Below are positions 25,571 through 34,311 of a stretch of 64,000 bases of DNA, one piece after another (positions within the stretch are counted from its first letter, which is position 1; each line of letters begins with the position of its first letter). The stretch is from Streptomyces sp. NBC_00249 (GTDB lineage: Bacteria > Actinomycetota > Actinomycetes > Streptomycetales > Streptomycetaceae). Both the position numbers and the translations under genes were made by a program. The notes under the pieces are model-generated. The model was not told where the DNA came from. It was given only the letters and a program-made list of their open reading frames with translations, and made no database searches. The stretch spans positions 1,364,001 to 1,428,000 of the forward strand of contig NZ_JAPEMV010000001.1 of NCBI RefSeq assembly GCF_026342355.1, written 5' to 3'.

Positions 25571-26557
25571 ATGCGCCGCGTCGCCATCGTCGCCCAGCCC
25601 GGGATCCGCAGCTTCGACCTCGCCGTCATCACCGAGGTCTGGGGCCCGGACCGCAGCCGCCAGGGCGTGCCCTCCTTCGAACTGCGCCGCTGCGCACTGG
25701 ACTCCGGGCCGATCGCCCTGCCGGGCGGGCTGACCCTGACCCCCGACCGGGGCCTCGACTGGCTCGGGCAGGCCGACCTGATCGTCGTACCGGCGCTGGC
25801 CGAGCCCTCGGACCCGACGCCGGAGCCGGTCCTCACCGCCCTGCGGGAGGCGCACGCCCGGGGCGTGCCGGTGGCCGCCCTGTGCGCCGGGGCCTTCGTC
25901 CTGGCGGAGGCGGGGCTGCTGGAGGGGCGCCGCGCGGTGACGCACTGGTGGCTCGCCCCGCAGCTCGCGGCCCGCTACCCGGGGGTGCTGGTCGAGGACG
26001 CCCCGCTCTACGTCGAGGACGACGGGCTGTGGACCTCCGCCGGCGTAGCATCCGGGATCGATCTGTGCCTGCACCTCGTCCGCCGGGCGCACGGCGCGGA
26101 AGCCGCCGCCGCCGTCGCCCGCTCGATGGTCACCGGCCCCTTCCGCACCGGGGACCACGCCCAGTACCTGGACCGGCCCACCCCGGCCGCCGACCGGACC
26201 GCCGAGGCGCTGGCCGCCGTACGGGAACAGGCGCTGCGGCGGCTGCACGAGCCGCTGGACGTGGCCACCCTGGCCCGCTGGGCGGGGATGTCCCCGCGCT
26301 CCTTCGCCCGGCACTTCGCCGCCGCGACCGGCACCACCCCGCACAAATGGCTGCTCAGCCGCCGTCTGGACGAGGCCCGCAAGCTGCTGGAGCGCACCGA
26401 CCATCCCGTCCCGGAGGTGGCCCGGCGGGCCGGGTTCGCCAGCGAGGTCACCTTCCGCCAGCACTTCGGCGCCCAGGTGGGCCTGAGCCCGCGCGCGTAC
26501 CGCGCCGCGGCGGCCACCACCCCCATATCCGTCGACAGTGTTAGAAATGGCTCATGA
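25571..26557 (+). CDS. GlxA-family AraC regulator with DJ-1/PfpI domain
   Basis: A 328-residue regulator. Residues 1-170 form a DJ-1/PfpI-like amidotransferase fold with the nucleophile-elbow Cys in ALCAGAFVLAEAGLL (about 97-111). Residues 220-320 form a two-helix-turn-helix AraC DNA-binding domain (VATLARWAGMSPRSFARHF and VARRAGFASEVTFRQHF). This class is typical of Streptomyces and is often linked to development or amino-acid metabolism. Start ATG 25571 follows GAGAGTGG. It overlaps the SpoIIE gene by 4 bp, so the pair is one operon, and it diverges from the cysteine hydrolase it may control. Confidence 0.9.
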   Translation: MRRVAIVAQPGIRSFDLAVITEVWGPDRSRQGVPSFELRRCALDSGPIALPGGLTLTPDRGLDWLGQADLIVVPALAEPSDPTPEPVLTALREAHARGVPVAALCAGAFVLAEAGLLEGRRAVTHWWLAPQLAARYPGVLVEDAPLYVEDDGLWTSAGVASGIDLCLHLVRRAHGAEAAAAVARSMVTGPFRTGDHAQYLDRPTPAADRTAEALAAVREQALRRLHEPLDVATLARWAGMSPRSFARHFAAATGTTPHKWLLSRRLDEARKLLERTDHPVPEVARRAGFASEVTFRQHFGAQVGLSPRAYRAAAATTPISVDSVRNGS

Positions 26558-29349
26558 GCGGACGTTCGGGTCGGCACCGGGAGAAGCGGTCGGCGGGCCT
26601 GCTCGCGCGCCTCTCCCTGGCCCCGGGCAGCGTCGCCGGCCAGGTCTTCGCCCTCCAGGCGGTGCTCGTGCTGCTGCTGATCACCGCCGCCGCCCTCGCC
26701 CTGGTCTTCCAGGCGCGCTACGACAGCCAGAACGACGCCCGCAACCGCTCGCTCGCCGCCGCCGAGGCCTTCGCGCACGCCCCCGGACTGCCCGCGGCCC
26801 TGGGCGCGCCGGACCCGACGGCCGTCCTGCAGCCCCTCGCCGAGGGCGCCCGCCGGGGCTCCGGCCTCGACTTCATCGCCGTCATGACCACCGACGGGCT
26901 CCGGTACACCGACTCCCGGCCCGAGCTGATCGGCAGGCGCGCCACCGGCGACCTCGCCCGCGCGGCGGCCGGGGACTCCTTCACGGAGCTGTTCACGGGC
27001 GACCCCAGTGACGCGGTCCGCGCCGTGGTCCCCGTACGGGACGACCGGGGCGAGGTCGTCGGACTCGTCGCCACCGGCATCGAGGTGAAGAACGTGGGCG
27101 ACGCCGTCGAGTCCCAGCTGCCCCTGCTGATCGGCGCGGCGGCCGGCGCCCTGCTGCTGGGCACCGGCGGCGCCGCCCTGGTCAGCCGGCGGCTGCGGCG
27201 CCAGACCCGGGGCCTGGGCCCCGCCGAGATGGCCCGGATGAACGAGCACCACGAGGCGGTGCTGCACGCCGTGCGCGAAGGCGTGCTCATCGTCGGCGCC
27301 GACCACCGGCTGCTCCTCGTCAACGACGAGGCCCGGCGCCTGCTGGACCTGCCGGCCGACGCCGAGCAGAAGCACGTGGCCGAGCTGGGCCTCGATCCGC
27401 GCACCGCGGAACTCCTGCTCTCGGGCCGGGTCGCGACCGACGAGGTCCACCTGGCGGGAGACCGGCTGCTGGCCCTCAACGTACGGCCCACCGAGCCCTT
27501 CGCCGGGAAGCCCTCGGGCAGCGTGATGACCCTGCGCGACACCACCGAGCTGGCCGCGCTCTCCGGGCGCGCCGAGGTGGCCCGGGAGCGGCTCCAGCTG
27601 CTGTACGACGCCGGGGTGCGCATCGGCACCACCCTGGACGTGGTGCGCACCGCCGAGGAGCTGTCGGAGGTGGCCGTCCCGCGGTTCGCGGACTTCGTCA
27701 CCGTCGAGCTGCTGGAGCCGGTGCTGCGCGGTGACGAGCCCTCGCCGGCCGCCGGGGTGCACACCGAGATGCGCCGGGCGGCGATGAGCGGCGTGCGCTC
27801 CGACCAGCCGCTCCAGCCGGTCGGGGACACCATCCGTTTCGTGGTGCCGACCGCCCCGATGGCGGCCGCGCTGAACGCCGGGCACGCGGTGCTCGCCGCC
27901 GACCTGCACGCCGCGATGGGCTGGCGGGCCCAGGACGCCGCCGGGACCCGGGTCGCGCTGGACTACGGGCTGCACTCGCTGATCTCCGTACCGCTCCAGG
28001 CGCGCGGGGTGGTGCTGGGCATGGCGAACTTCTGGCGGGCCGCCGACACCCCGGAGCCCTTCGACGAGGAGGACCTCTCCTTCGCCGAGGAGCTGGGGGC
28101 GCGGGCGGCCGTCTCCATCGACAACGCCCGCCGCTTCACCCGCGAGCACGCCACCGCCGTGACCCTCCAGCGCAGCCTGCTGCCCCGGACGCTGCCGGAC
28201 CTGAGCGCGGTGGACGTCGCCTTCCGGTACCTGCCCGCGAAGGCGGGGGTGGGCGGGGACTGGTTCGACGTGATCCCGCTGCCGGGGGCCCGGGTGGCGC
28301 TGGTGGTGGGCGACGTGGTCGGGCACGGGGTGCACGCGGCGGCGACGATGGGCCGGCTGCGCACCGCCGTGCACAACTTCTCCACCCTGGACATGCCGCC
28401 CGACGAGCTGCTGGGGCACCTGGACGAGCTGATCGACCGGATCGACCAGCTGGAGGCCGACGCCGAGGGCGGCCCGCCCGGCGAGGGGCTCGGGGAGGCG
28501 GCGGAGGAGCCCGCCGGGATCACCGGGGCCACCTGCCTGTACGCCGTCTACGACCCGGTCTCCGGGAACTGCGCGATGGCCAGCGCCGGGCATCCGGGTC
28601 CCGCCCTGGTGCACGCCGACGGGCGCGTGGAATTCCCCGAACTGCCCACCGGCCTGCCGCTCGGGGTGGGCGGCATGCCCTTCGAGGCGACCCGGATGCG
28701 GCTGCCCGAGGGCAGCCGCCTCGTCCTGTTCACCGACGGGCTGCTGGAGGACCGCGACCGGGACTTCGACACCGGCCAGGCGCTGCTGGCCGGGGCCCTC
28801 GCGCGGACCGGCCGCAGCCCCGACCAGGCCTGCGCGGACGTGCTGGCGGCGCTGCTGTTCCCCGCGCCGAGCGACGACATCGCCCTGCTGATCGCCGACA
28901 CCCGGAGGCTGGAGTCCGCCCGGATCGCGGAGTGGGACGTGCCCGCGGATCCGGCGGCGGTGTCGCGGGTGCGCCGGGAGGCGGCCGGGCAGCTCACCGC
29001 CTGGGGGCTGGAGGAGGCCTCCTTCACCGCGGAGCTCATCCTCAGCGAGCTGATCACCAACGCCATCCGGTACGGGACCGCTCCGGTGCGGGTGCGGCTG
29101 CTGCGCGACCGGAACCTGATCTGCGAGGTCTCCGACGGCAGCAGCACCTCCCCGCACCTGCGGTACGCGGCCACCACCGACGAGGGCGGCCGCGGGCTGT
29201 TCCTCGTCGCGCAGTACGCCGAACGGTGGGGGACGCGGTACACGGAGCGCGGCAAGGTCATCTGGGCGGAGCTGTCCCCCTCGGGCGGCGGGGAGCCGGT
29301 GCTGCCGCCGGCGCTGGACCTGGACGCGCTGGAGGACCTGGCCTGGTGA
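26554..29349 (+). CDS. Membrane sensor phosphatase: Cache-like / PAS / GAF / SpoIIE PP2C / HATPase
   Basis: A 931-residue multi-domain protein. There is a transmembrane helix near residues 30-52, an extracytoplasmic sensor to about 160, and a second helix near 185-210. Next come PAS (about 230-330, with HAVREGVLIVGADHRLLLVND), GAF (about 345-525), and the PP2C/SpoIIE domain (about 545-775: PAKAGVGGDWFDVIPL, VVGDVVGHGVHAAATMG, FTDGLLEDRDR, SDDIALL with metal Asp residues). An anti-sigma-type HATPase ends it (about 785-920: N-box ELITNAIRYG, G-box GRGLFLVAQYAERWG). It probably senses an outside signal and sets a sigma/anti-sigma switch by dephosphorylating an anti-sigma antagonist. It is translationally coupled to the GlxA gene. 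Confidence 0.92.
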   Translation: MSGRSGRHREKRSAGLLARLSLAPGSVAGQVFALQAVLVLLLITAAALALVFQARYDSQNDARNRSLAAAEAFAHAPGLPAALGAPDPTAVLQPLAEGARRGSGLDFIAVMTTDGLRYTDSRPELIGRRATGDLARAAAGDSFTELFTGDPSDAVRAVVPVRDDRGEVVGLVATGIEVKNVGDAVESQLPLLIGAAAGALLLGTGGAALVSRRLRRQTRGLGPAEMARMNEHHEAVLHAVREGVLIVGADHRLLLVNDEARRLLDLPADAEQKHVAELGLDPRTAELLLSGRVATDEVHLAGDRLLALNVRPTEPFAGKPSGSVMTLRDTTELAALSGRAEVARERLQLLYDAGVRIGTTLDVVRTAEELSEVAVPRFADFVTVELLEPVLRGDEPSPAAGVHTEMRRAAMSGVRSDQPLQPVGDTIRFVVPTAPMAAALNAGHAVLAADLHAAMGWRAQDAAGTRVALDYGLHSLISVPLQARGVVLGMANFWRAADTPEPFDEEDLSFAEELGARAAVSIDNARRFTREHATAVTLQRSLLPRTLPDLSAVDVAFRYLPAKAGVGGDWFDVIPLPGARVALVVGDVVGHGVHAAATMGRLRTAVHNFSTLDMPPDELLGHLDELIDRIDQLEADAEGGPPGEGLGEAAEEPAGITGATCLYAVYDPVSGNCAMASAGHPGPALVHADGRVEFPELPTGLPLGVGGMPFEATRMRLPEGSRLVLFTDGLLEDRDRDFDTGQALLAGALARTGRSPDQACADVLAALLFPAPSDDIALLIADTRRLESARIAEWDVPADPAAVSRVRREAAGQLTAWGLEEASFTAELILSELITNAIRYGTAPVRVRLLRDRNLICEVSDGSSTSPHLRYAATTDEGGRGLFLVAQYAERWGTRYTERGKVIWAELSPSGGGEPVLPPALDLDALEDLAW

Positions 29350-29376
29350 GGCCGGGGCCACCGGCCCGGGCGGGGA

Positions 29377-31431
29377 TCAGCTGCGGGTGCGGGCCAGCAG
29401 GACGGCCACGTCGTCCTGGGCGGCGCTCGGCAGCAGCTGGTCGAGGATCTCCTCGACCAGCTCCTCCAGGGGCCGGGAGGCCTGCCGCAGGGCCCGCGCG
29501 AGCCGTTCCATCCCCTCGTCCAGGTCCCGGTCGCGGCACTCGATCAGGCCGTCGGTGTACAGCGCGAGCAGGCTGCCGGGGGGCAGCGGGAGCTCCTCGG
29601 CGCGCCAGTCGTCGCGGCGGCCGGTGCCCAGCGGGGGCCCGGGCGGGCCCTGGAGGAAGGTGACGCTCCCGTCGGCGCCCGCGACCGCGGGCGGGGGGTG
29701 ACCGGCGCGGGCGATCACGCAGGAGCCGGTCGCCGGGTCGTGGACGGCGTAGACGCAGGTGGCCATCTCGTCCTCGCCGAGGTCGGCCACGACCTCGTCG
29801 AGGGCGCGCATCATCCGGACGGGCGGTACGTCCTGGCGCGCGAGGGTCCGTACGGCCGTGCGCAGCTGGCCCATGACGGCCGCGGCGTGGATGCCGTGGC
29901 CCATCACGTCGCCGATGACCAGGCCGGTGCGGCCGCGGGGCAGCTGGATGACGTCGAACCAGTCGCCGCCGACGTCGTGGTCGCTGGCGGGGAGGTAGCG
30001 GCCGGTGAGTTCCAGGCCGGGGACCTCGGGCAGGGCGCTGTTGGTGAGGCTGCGCTGGAGGGTGAGGGCGGCCTGGCGCTGGGTGGTGTACATCCGGGCG
30101 TTGTCGATGTTGAGGGCGGCGCGCGCGACGAGCTCGTCGACGAGTACGCAGTCCTGCGCGTCGAAGGGCTCGCGTCCGCGCAGCCGGGTCACGGCGACGG
30201 CTCCGAGGACCTTCCCCCGGGCGACCAGGGGCACCATGCGGGCGGAGCCGAGGGTGGCGAGGTAGGCGCGCAGGGCGTCGGCGCGGGGGTCGGTGATCAG
30301 GGCGGGGACGTCGGCGCTGTACAGGTTCATCGGGACGCCGTCCTTGATGACCTGTTCGTAGGCGGTGCCGGCCGGGATGCGGAAGGTCTGGCCCGCCTTG
30401 AGCCGGGAGGTCGGCGCGAAGGGGTCGGGGAAGGCGGCGGCGAGCCGGCGCAGGACGCCGTGGGTGGAGGCGCCGGCCTCGTCCGGTTCGAGGACGGCCT
30501 CCAGGAGCTGTACGTCGGCCGAGTCCGCGAGTTCGGGGACCAGCAGGTCCACGATCTCCTGGGCGGTCTGGCGCAGGTCCAGGGTGGTCCCGATGCGGGT
30601 GCCGGCCTCGGCGAGGAGGTCGAAGCGGGTACGGGCCCGCTCGGCCTCCAGCTGGGCCCGCTGGCCTTCGGTGATGTCGATCAGCGAGGCGATCAGGCCG
30701 AGGCGGCGGCCGCTGCCGTCGAGGAGGGGGGCGTAGGAGCAGGACCAGGTCCGGTCGTGCTCGGGGTCGGCGGGGGTGCGGCCGGTGCGGCGGACGTCGA
30801 CGACGGCGCTGCCGCACTCCAGCACCTTGCGCATCGTCGCCTCCAGGGCGGCGGCGTTGACTCCGGGCACGACCTCGGTGAGGCGCCGGCCGAGGTGCTC
30901 GGCGGCGGGGACGCCGTTCATCCGGGCGAGGGCGTCGTTGACGCGCAGGAAGCGCAGGTCGGGGCCGAGGGTGGCGAGGCCGATCGGGGACTGGGTGAAG
31001 AGGCTCTGGAGGGCGGCGAGGGAGTCCCGCATGTGCAGGACCTCGGAGGTCTCGACGGCGATGAGCATGGCGCCCGTACGGCCCTGGGGGTCGGCGGCGG
31101 GGACGATCCACATCTCCATCGGCACCTGGTGGCCGTCGCGGTGGCGCACGGGCAGCGTGCCGACGACGGTCTCCCCCGCCTGGACGCGGCGGGTCAGGTC
31201 CTCGGCGAGTTCCCGGTTGGCGTCGGGGACCAGGACGGCGGTGCCGGGGCGTCCGAGGATGTCCTCGGGGCGGTGGCCCAGCAGGTCCTGCGCGGCCAGG
31301 GACCATTCCACGACGCGCCCTTCGGCGTCCTCCCGCCACAGGGCGATCGGCAGCAGCTCCCGGAGCACGCCCGCGTACCCGACGGCCGCGGCCGGATCGG
31401 GCACCTCGCTCGTCGACTGGTACGTGTCCAA
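29377..31431 (-). CDS. Cytoplasmic PAS-PAS-GAF-SpoIIE phosphatase
   Basis: A 684-residue protein without membrane helices. Two PAS domains (about 15-125, with LLPIALWREDAEGRVVEWS, and about 135-260, with LFTQSPIGLATLGPDLRFLRVND) are followed by a GAF domain (about 270-430) and a PP2C/SpoIIE phosphatase (about 455-684: PASDHDVGGDWFDVIQL, VIGDVMGHGIHAAAVMG, YTDGLIECRDRDLD, AQDDVAVLLAR). No C-terminal HATPase, unlike the neighbour it faces. The phosphatase halves of the two proteins are clearly related. Stop codons are 27 bases apart with a short GC hairpin between, so the two transcripts converge. Confidence 0.92.
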   Translation of the reverse strand: MDTYQSTSEVPDPAAAVGYAGVLRELLPIALWREDAEGRVVEWSLAAQDLLGHRPEDILGRPGTAVLVPDANRELAEDLTRRVQAGETVVGTLPVRHRDGHQVPMEMWIVPAADPQGRTGAMLIAVETSEVLHMRDSLAALQSLFTQSPIGLATLGPDLRFLRVNDALARMNGVPAAEHLGRRLTEVVPGVNAAALEATMRKVLECGSAVVDVRRTGRTPADPEHDRTWSCSYAPLLDGSGRRLGLIASLIDITEGQRAQLEAERARTRFDLLAEAGTRIGTTLDLRQTAQEIVDLLVPELADSADVQLLEAVLEPDEAGASTHGVLRRLAAAFPDPFAPTSRLKAGQTFRIPAGTAYEQVIKDGVPMNLYSADVPALITDPRADALRAYLATLGSARMVPLVARGKVLGAVAVTRLRGREPFDAQDCVLVDELVARAALNIDNARMYTTQRQAALTLQRSLTNSALPEVPGLELTGRYLPASDHDVGGDWFDVIQLPRGRTGLVIGDVMGHGIHAAAVMGQLRTAVRTLARQDVPPVRMMRALDEVVADLGEDEMATCVYAVHDPATGSCVIARAGHPPPAVAGADGSVTFLQGPPGPPLGTGRRDDWRAEELPLPPGSLLALYTDGLIECRDRDLDEGMERLARALRQASRPLEELVEEILDQLLPSAAQDDVAVLLARTRS

Positions 31432-31470
31432 TGCACCGACCTCACCCCGGGGGGTCCGATTCCTACCGAT

Positions 31471-31701
31471 TCACCCTATCCGAGGGCTCGGCCGGTGGCG
31501 CTGCTTCGGAGCTGCGGGGTACAGCCAGGGGAACGCCCCCGCGATCCGGACGAGGACCCCGTGGAGGACCGGGGCCGCCCACCAGCTGCCCAGGACGTGG
31601 GGCGGGGCCCGTCCCCCGCCCGCGGCCTGCGCGGCGGCCGCGATCACTCCCGCGCCCGCCGCGGGGGCCAGGAGGGTGTACGGCGGCCGGGCGGAGCCCA
31701 C
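31471..31701 (-). pseudogene. Possible remnant of a small membrane-protein gene
   Basis: A 76-codon frame from GTG 31701 encodes an Ala/Gly-rich, partly hydrophobic peptide (YTLLAPAAGAGVIAAAAQAA, then SWWAAPVLHGVLVRIAGAFPWLY). In-frame hydrophobic sequence (LACALAAALLLQ) continues upstream but runs into a TGA with no start codon, as if the N-terminus were lost. It could also be chance coding in a GC-rich gap. The rest of 31432-31799 shows nothing else; its right part is upstream of nothing on the plus strand and is the 3' flank of the TetR gene. Confidence 0.25.
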
Positions 31702-31799
31702 CTGGAGCAGGAGCGCGGCGGCGAGGGCGCAGGCGAGCCTTCATCGTGATCCGGGCCCCGGTCCCCCGCACCTCGGCCGAGGGCGGCGTCCGGACGGGC

Positions 31800-32492
31800 T
31801 CAGGCGCCCGTGGCGTAGCGGGCCAGGAAGAGGTCGACCCCGGAGGTGACCACGCGGGTCAGCTCGGCCTCGCCCACGACGCAGTCGGGGGTGAAGGTGC
31901 GGACGAGCTGGGGGACGCCGATGGTGGCGGCGATGAGCTGCTGGACGGCCAGCCCGGGGTCGGGGACGTCCAGGACGCCGCGGTCGTGGAGCACGGTGAA
32001 GGCCTCGACCAGGGGGCGGTTGTTCATGTCGTAGGTGACGGAGTACCAGAGCTGGCCGAGCTGCGGGAAGCGGTCGATCTCGCCGATGACCAGGCGGCGC
32101 AGCGACATGATGTCGGGGCTGAGCAGCAGCCGGCCCCAGTCGGTGATGAGGCCGACCAGCACGTCCCGCAGGCCGGGGGCCCCGGCGGCCTCGGTGACGG
32201 TGGTGCCGGCGGAGGCCAGTGCGCTCTGGGTGCGGGGCAGCACGCCTCCGACGACGGCGAGGAACAGCCGTTCCTTGTTGCCGAAGTGCTTGTAGATGGT
32301 GGCCTTGGAGACGCCGGAGCGGGTGGTGATCGCGTCCATGGAGGCCGCCGAGTAGCCCTCGGCGAGGAACTCGGCCAGGGCCGCGTCGATGATGGCCTGG
32401 CGCCGGCGCTGCGCGGCGTCCGTGGGCTCCGGGATGATCGGGATGCCGAACTCGTCGAGCGCGTCGGGCAGGTGCGGGGAAGCGGCTCCCAT
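31800..32492 (-). CDS. TetR-family repressor (likely controls the pirin gene and itself)
   Basis: A 230-residue protein with a clear TetR HTH at about residues 30-80 (AIIDAALAEFLAEGYSAASM and SGVSKATIYKHFGNKERLF). The C-terminal domain includes LRRLVIGEIDRFPQLGQLWY, typical of the TetR_C group seen in AcrR-like repressors. GAAGGACC supports ATG 32492. An ACTGAACCG-TT-CGGTCTG palindrome lies 108 bases upstream, and a better palindrome with the same core precedes the pirin gene, so autoregulation plus control of pirin is likely. Effector unknown; such repressors often respond to quinones or other electrophiles (inference). Confidence 0.9.
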   Translation of the reverse strand: MGAASPHLPDALDEFGIPIIPEPTDAAQRRRQAIIDAALAEFLAEGYSAASMDAITTRSGVSKATIYKHFGNKERLFLAVVGGVLPRTQSALASAGTTVTEAAGAPGLRDVLVGLITDWGRLLLSPDIMSLRRLVIGEIDRFPQLGQLWYSVTYDMNNRPLVEAFTVLHDRGVLDVPDPGLAVQQLIAATIGVPQLVRTFTPDCVVGEAELTRVVTSGVDLFLARYATGA

Positions 32493-32599
32493 GGGGGGTC
32501 CTTCGGCTCGGTACGGATCGGAACGGCCGCGTCCACGGGTGGGGTGCGCGGGGTGGGTGCGCGGGGGCGCGGCGACCGGGGCAAGGTTCCAGTATATGA

Positions 32600-32617
32600 A
32601 CTGAACCGTTCGGTCTG
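32600..32617. promoter_or_regulatory. TetR operator upstream of the TetR gene
   Basis: ACTGAACCG-TT-CGGTCTG: an imperfect inverted repeat whose ACCG-TT-CGGT centre is identical to the operator at 33581-33602. It sits between the pirin stop (32666) and the TetR start (32492), as expected for autoregulation. Confidence 0.6.
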
Positions 32618-32665
32618 CCCCACTGCGGGGTCCGGGAGTCGGCCCCGGGGGCGGCCACGAGCCGC

Positions 32666-33544
32666 TCAGGCGTCGATCCGGCCCATGAGACCGCGCTGGT
32701 AGTCGGCCTGCGCCTGGTGGAGCTCCTCGACGGTGTTCATCACGAAGGGGCCGCTGCGGGCCACCCGCTCGCCGATCGGCTCGCCGGCCAGGACGAGGAC
32801 CTCGGCGGCCTCGTCCGGCGCCTCGACGGTGAACCGGGGCGCACCCTGGCCGAGGACGGCGAGGTGGCCGTCGGGGATCGGGGCCTCGGGGGTGGCGGCC
32901 GAGCCGGAGAGCACGTAGAGCATCGCGTTGTGGCCGGGCGGGGCGGTGAACTCGGCGCGTCCGCCCGCCTCCAGCCGGGCATGGACGACGAGGACCGGGG
33001 TGTGCGTCTCGAAGGGTCCGCTGACGCCGTGGGTGGAGCCGGCGATGACCTTGAGGGTGGCGCCCTCCCCGGTGGTGACGACGGGCAGGCCGCCCGGGGG
33101 GTTGTACTGGGCGCGCGGCGGGGTCCCCTTGAGGCGGGCGGGGAGGTTCACCCAGATCTGGAGCAGGTGCTGGGGGCCGCCGTCGGCGACCAGGGCGGGG
33201 GCCGGGCGGGCCAGGTGGACCACGCCGGATCCCGCGGTGAGCCACTGCACCTCGCCGGGGTGGATGACCTCGTGGTGGCCGTGCGAGTCGAGGTCCTCCA
33301 TCGGGCCCTCGATGACGTACTGGATCGTCTCGAAGCCGCGGTGCGGGTGGGCGGGGGCGCCCTTGGCCTCGCCGGGCCCGAGGAGGTGCGGGCCGACCTG
33401 GTCGACCATCAGGAAGGGGTCCAGGAGCGGGAGTCCGGGCTGCGGGAAGGGGCGGCGGACGGGGAAGCCCTCCCCCTCGAAGGTGTGGAAGGGACTGACG
33501 ACCCGGACGGTGGGGCGCGTGGAAGCGGTGGCGGTGATGTCCAT
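32666..33544 (-). CDS. Pirin-family bicupin
   Basis: A 292-residue protein with the pirin N-terminal cupin: PHRGFETIQYVIEGPMEDLDS carries two metal His residues (AHPH..., about 66-68), then GEVQWLTAGSGVVHLARP. In most pirins the last segment reads H-S-E, giving the fourth ligand Glu; here it is H-L-A, so one metal ligand appears missing. The C-terminal cupin domain runs from about 170 to 270. Bacterial pirins include quercetinases and redox-linked regulators. The gene is under a perfect-arm palindromic operator and is followed by the TetR gene, forming a repressor-target pair. Confidence 0.9.
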   Translation of the reverse strand: MDITATASTRPTVRVVSPFHTFEGEGFPVRRPFPQPGLPLLDPFLMVDQVGPHLLGPGEAKGAPAHPHRGFETIQYVIEGPMEDLDSHGHHEVIHPGEVQWLTAGSGVVHLARPAPALVADGGPQHLLQIWVNLPARLKGTPPRAQYNPPGGLPVVTTGEGATLKVIAGSTHGVSGPFETHTPVLVVHARLEAGGRAEFTAPPGHNAMLYVLSGSAATPEAPIPDGHLAVLGQGAPRFTVEAPDEAAEVLVLAGEPIGERVARSGPFVMNTVEELHQAQADYQRGLMGRIDA

Positions 33545-33580
33545 GGGACGACTGAACTACACCGACCAGGCTACCGTCAA

Positions 33581-33618
33581 GACTAAACCGTTCGGTTTAG
33601 TCAACTGAACGATTCAGT
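33581..33618. promoter_or_regulatory. Double palindromic operator upstream of the pirin gene
   Basis: First site, 33581-33602: arms GACTAAACCG and CGGTTTAGTC around TT, a perfect 10-bp inverted repeat. Second site, 33604-33618: ACTGAA-CGA-TTCAGT, perfect 6-bp arms. Both lie 37-75 bases upstream of the pirin ATG, covering the expected promoter. The first shares its core with the site at 32600. Confidence 0.75.
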
Positions 33619-33630
33619 CGACATGCGGAA

Positions 33631-33666
33631 GGGGCCGCCACGGGCCCTCCGGCCCACGGCGGCCCC
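33631..33666 (-). terminator. Terminator after the DUF3574-like gene
   Basis: A 9-bp stem, GGGGCCGCC (33631-33639) with GGCGGCCCC (33658-33666), with inner complementary GGGCC/GGCCC. On the minus strand it follows the gene stop by 14 bases and leads into TTCC. It also separates the pirin operator from upstream transcription. Confidence 0.65.
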
Positions 33667-33679
33667 TCCGGGCGGTCCG

Positions 33680-34156
33680 TCAGAAGTCCACCTGCGCCCG
33701 CACGTCGGCGCGGCCCACGGACTCCAGCTCCCAGGTCGTGCAGTAGAGGCGGCGGATGTACTCGATGTCGGCGTTACGGGCGTGGGCCTCGCGCACCGGG
33801 TACATGAGGGTCAGCTCGTACGATCTCTCACGGTTGACGTCGCCCTCCTTGTCGCGCCACTGCCCGCGCGCCTCCTGGAGGGTCAGCCCCGACGGGAAGC
33901 GGGGCGTGACCACCTCGGCCACGAATTTCATGAACTCCTCCTCGGTGATGGGCGGGTTGCCGTTGTGGCGCCCGGTGCCGAAGTAGAGGTGCGTGGAGAC
34001 GTACGGGCTGCCCTTCTCCGAGGCGGCCTCGTCCGACGCCGCCGAGGCGGTGCGGGGACCGAGGGAGACCTCCGACACGGGTCCGCCGAAGGTCAGCAGG
34101 AGGGCGGCGGCCGCGAAGACGGCTGCCGCGGGCATCGTGATCCGGATCTGGCGCAT
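33680..34156 (-). CDS. Secreted DUF3574-like protein
   Basis: A 158-residue protein with a signal peptide (RQIRITMP, hydrophobic AAAVFAAAALLLTFGG, then a probable ASA cleavage near residue 40). The mature domain has the pattern I associate with DUF3574: YVSTHLYFGTGRHNG near the start, ITEEEFMKFVAEVVTPRFPSG, then VNRERSYELTLMYP. Function is unknown. Start ATG 34156 is preceded by AGGACC; an ATG at 34204 would add 16 residues before the signal. No partner gene is evident. Confidence 0.75.
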   Translation of the reverse strand: MRQIRITMPAAAVFAAAALLLTFGGPVSEVSLGPRTASAASDEAASEKGSPYVSTHLYFGTGRHNGNPPITEEEFMKFVAEVVTPRFPSGLTLQEARGQWRDKEGDVNRERSYELTLMYPVREAHARNADIEYIRRLYCTTWELESVGRADVRAQVDF

Positions 34157-34311
34157 GTGGTCCTGTCTGTTGTCGGGCGCTGTGCAGCGGAACGGGTGGG
34201 ACATCTGTGGGTGGGGCGGAGGCCGCGCGGGCCCGGGCCCGCCCAGGCGGAACCGGCGGGCCCGGTACGGGGCCGGGGAGCGGCGGGCGGTGACGGCGCG
34301 AGCGGCGCGCC

